A stretch of 14,017 bases of DNA from WLNJ01 sp037131165 (lineage in GTDB: Bacteria; Actinomycetota; Thermoleophilia; Solirubrobacterales; Solirubrobacteraceae). The notes below the pieces were generated by a model, which saw only the letters and a program-made list of their open reading frames with translations, was not told the origin of the DNA and did no database searches. The stretch lies in contig JBAXRO010000050.1 in NCBI GenBank assembly GCA_037131165.1, positions 1 to 14,017 of the forward strand, given 5' to 3'. How positions within the stretch are numbered: the stretch's first letter is position 1; each line of letters begins with the position of its first letter. This document shows positions 12,863 to 14,017 of this stretch, piece after piece. The translations under genes and the position numbers were made by a program.

Positions 12863-14017
12863 TTGGAAGCCTCTGGCGGGGCCCTCGGCCCCGTCGAAAC
12901 AAGGCGGGTCACCCTCTTCGACGAGGGTGACCCGCTCGTTCTCGTTTCGGGGCGCACCCTCGCCCCGGTCGAGGTTGCCTACGAGACCTACGGCGAGCTC
13001 TCGCCGGAGCGCGACAACGCGGTGTTCGTCTGTCATGCGCTGACCGGTGACGCCCATGCGGCAGGCCACCACGGCGACCCTTCCCGGCTCGGCTGGTGGG
13101 ACAACATCATCGGCCCCGGCAGGCCGTTGGACACCGATCGCTACTTCGTGATCTGCCCGAACCTGCTCGGCGGCTGCCAGGGCACCACCGGCCCGTCGAG
13201 CACCGACCCGGCGACCGGCAGGCCGTACGGCCTGCGCTTTCCCGCGCTCACCGTCAGGGACCTCGTGGCGGTCCATCGCCGCCTGCTCGCCAAGCTCGGG
13301 ATCGAGCGGCTGATGGCGGGAGTGGGAGGCTCCCTCGGGGGAATGCAGATCCTCCAGTGGGCGATCGACCACCCGACCGAGCTCGACGGGGCCGCGTTGA
13401 TCTGCTCCACCTCTCGTCTGACCGCGCAGAACATCGCGTTCTCGGCCGTCGCCCGTGAGGCGATCATGCGCGACCCCGGCTTCCAGGGCGGCGACTTCTA
13501 CGACAGCGGTCGCGGGCCCGAACTCGGCCTCGCCCTCGCCCGGATGACGGCCCACATCACCTACCTCTCCGAGGAGGCGATGCGCCAGAAGTTCGGCCGC
13601 CGCCGCCAAGACCCGGATTCGCCCGGTGCCGATCCCGAAGCCCCGGAGAGCGACTTCAACGTCGACTTCGAGGTCGAGAGCTACCTGCGCCATCAGGGCA
13701 CGGCTTTCCTCGACCGCTTCGACGCCAACACCTACCTCTACTTCTCGCGGATGATGGACCGGTTCGACCCGTTCTCCGAGCCGGAGACCTTCGAGCGACT
13801 GGTCGGGCTTACGACCCGCTTCCTGCTGGTGAGCTTCGACACCGACTGGCGCTTCGACACGGGCCACTCGAGGGCGATCCAGCGCCACCTCGCGCGAGCG
13901 GGCGTTCCCGTCTCGTTCCGGGAGATCGAGTCCCCGTGGGGCCACGATTCCTTCCTGCTCGAGATCCCCGAGTATCACCGCACAGTCGCCGCGTTCCTCG
14001 ATCGTCACTGGCGGGAG
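12863..14017 (+). CDS. metX: homoserine O-acetyltransferase (MetX), open at the right edge
   Basis: Reading the frame 12863-14017 gives 385 codons without a stop. It is the alpha/beta-hydrolase acyltransferase that makes O-acyl-L-homoserine, the substrate of MetY upstream. Seen: LVLVSGRTLAPVEVAYETYG (25-44), VCHALTGDAHAAG (56-68), GWWDNIIGPG (77-86), NLLGGCQGTTGPSS (100-113), GVGGSLGGMQ with nucleophile Ser157, SFDTDWRF with Asp328, and SPWGHDSFL with His361: a full catalytic triad. The only canonical start in frame that keeps the family N-terminus is TTG 12863, 8 nt after the metY stop and without a clear Shine-Dalgarno, so translation is probably coupled to metY. Two perfect hairpins lie in codons 5-25. 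MetX proteins usually end at about this length, so the stop should come very soon after the edge unless the protein is fused to MetW. Acyl donor (acetyl- versus succinyl-CoA) not decided. Confidence 0.93.
   Translation, partial: MEASGGALGPVETRRVTLFDEGDPLVLVSGRTLAPVEVAYETYGELSPERDNAVFVCHALTGDAHAAGHHGDPSRLGWWDNIIGPGRPLDTDRYFVICPNLLGGCQGTTGPSSTDPATGRPYGLRFPALTVRDLVAVHRRLLAKLGIERLMAGVGGSLGGMQILQWAIDHPTELDGAALICSTSRLTAQNIAFSAVAREAIMRDPGFQGGDFYDSGRGPELGLALARMTAHITYLSEEAMRQKFGRRRQDPDSPGADPEAPESDFNVDFEVESYLRHQGTAFLDRFDANTYLYFSRMMDRFDPFSEPETFERLVGLTTRFLLVSFDTDWRFDTGHSRAIQRHLARAGVPVSFREIESPWGHDSFLLEIPEYHRTVAAFLDRHWRE
12877..12893 (+). promoter_or_regulatory. GC hairpin 1 at the metY-metX junction
   Basis: CGGGGCC (12877-12883) pairs with GGCCCCG (12887-12893) around CTC, a 7-bp perfect stem 22 nt after the metY stop and within the first metX codons. 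Probably forms in mRNA. Confidence 0.5.
12904..12935 (+). promoter_or_regulatory. GC hairpin 2 in early metX, 13-bp perfect stem
   Basis: GCGGGTCACCCTC (12904-12916) pairs perfectly with GAGGGTGACCCGC (12923-12935) around TTCGAC. It falls in codons 14-25 of metX and encodes part of RRVTLFDEGDPL. With hairpin 1 just upstream it makes a tandem structure that could slow ribosomes or attenuate transcription between metY and metX. A 13-bp perfect inverted repeat inside coding sequence is unusual. Confidence 0.6.

Noticed and set aside
10686..12902. A 738-codon open frame on the minus strand upstream of the L,D-transpeptidase
   Set aside because: All but the last 250 codons are antisense to metY, whose motifs are unambiguous. 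The extra N-terminus is Arg/Gly/Asp-rich, typical of the antisense frame of high-GC genes.
12851..14008. A 385-codon minus-strand frame covering the right end
   Set aside because: It is the antisense shadow of metX, whose plus-strand frame has a full catalytic triad and family motifs. The minus frame shows no domain and no plausible start signal.

Overview
The window is GC-rich DNA (roughly two thirds G+C by eye) that looks like chromosome from an actinomycete-type bacterium (Actinomycetota). The evidence is an ECF sigma factor paired with an RskA-type anti-sigma factor, frequent GTG/TTG starts, apparent leaderless starts with a TANNNT box 6-7 nt upstream, secreted lipoproteins and tRNA genes without an encoded CCA. 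The mix of genes would suit the Thermoleophilia/Solirubrobacterales, but that placement is a guess. I see no insertion sequence, phage gene, integrase or CRISPR array.

Layout. 1-1478: an AT-rich terminal segment and a secreted protein of unknown function with an Ala-rich coiled-coil tail (minus). 1733-2377: an alpha/beta-hydrolase esterase (minus), divergent from 2526-3868, an ECF sigma/anti-sigma pair (plus, ATGA overlap). 4022-6542, all minus: two overlapping CrcB/Fluc fluoride channels, two cupredoxin lipoproteins and a small universal-stress-like protein. 6600-6672: tRNA-Val on the plus strand, overlapped by the 3' end of a convergent CPA2 cation/proton antiporter (6632-7843). 7878-8303: an NTF2-like lipoprotein (minus), divergent from 8375-9022, a membrane-anchored cupredoxin (plus). 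9038-10531: a cytochrome P450 (minus), divergent from tRNA-Asp (10568-10641). 10686-11438: an L,D-transpeptidase (minus). 11568 to the right edge: metY then metX (plus), the direct-sulfhydrylation route to homocysteine; metX is still open at the edge.

How the genes relate. The clear functional units are sigma/anti-sigma, the heterologous CrcB pair, and metY-metX. Three cupredoxins lie within 4.5 kb. Two share an almost identical copper domain in inverted orientation but on different membrane anchors, so a copper domain has been copied between genes. No oxidase, nitrite reductase or other obvious electron partner lies in the window, so their redox partner is unknown.

The most notable structures are: the antiporter stop codon lying inside the anticodon loop of a convergent tRNA-Val; the ~290-bp inverted cupredoxin repeat flanking 3.2 kb; and two consecutive perfect GC-rich hairpins in the first 25 codons of metX. 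I did not find a convincing new multi-gene defence or biosynthetic system.
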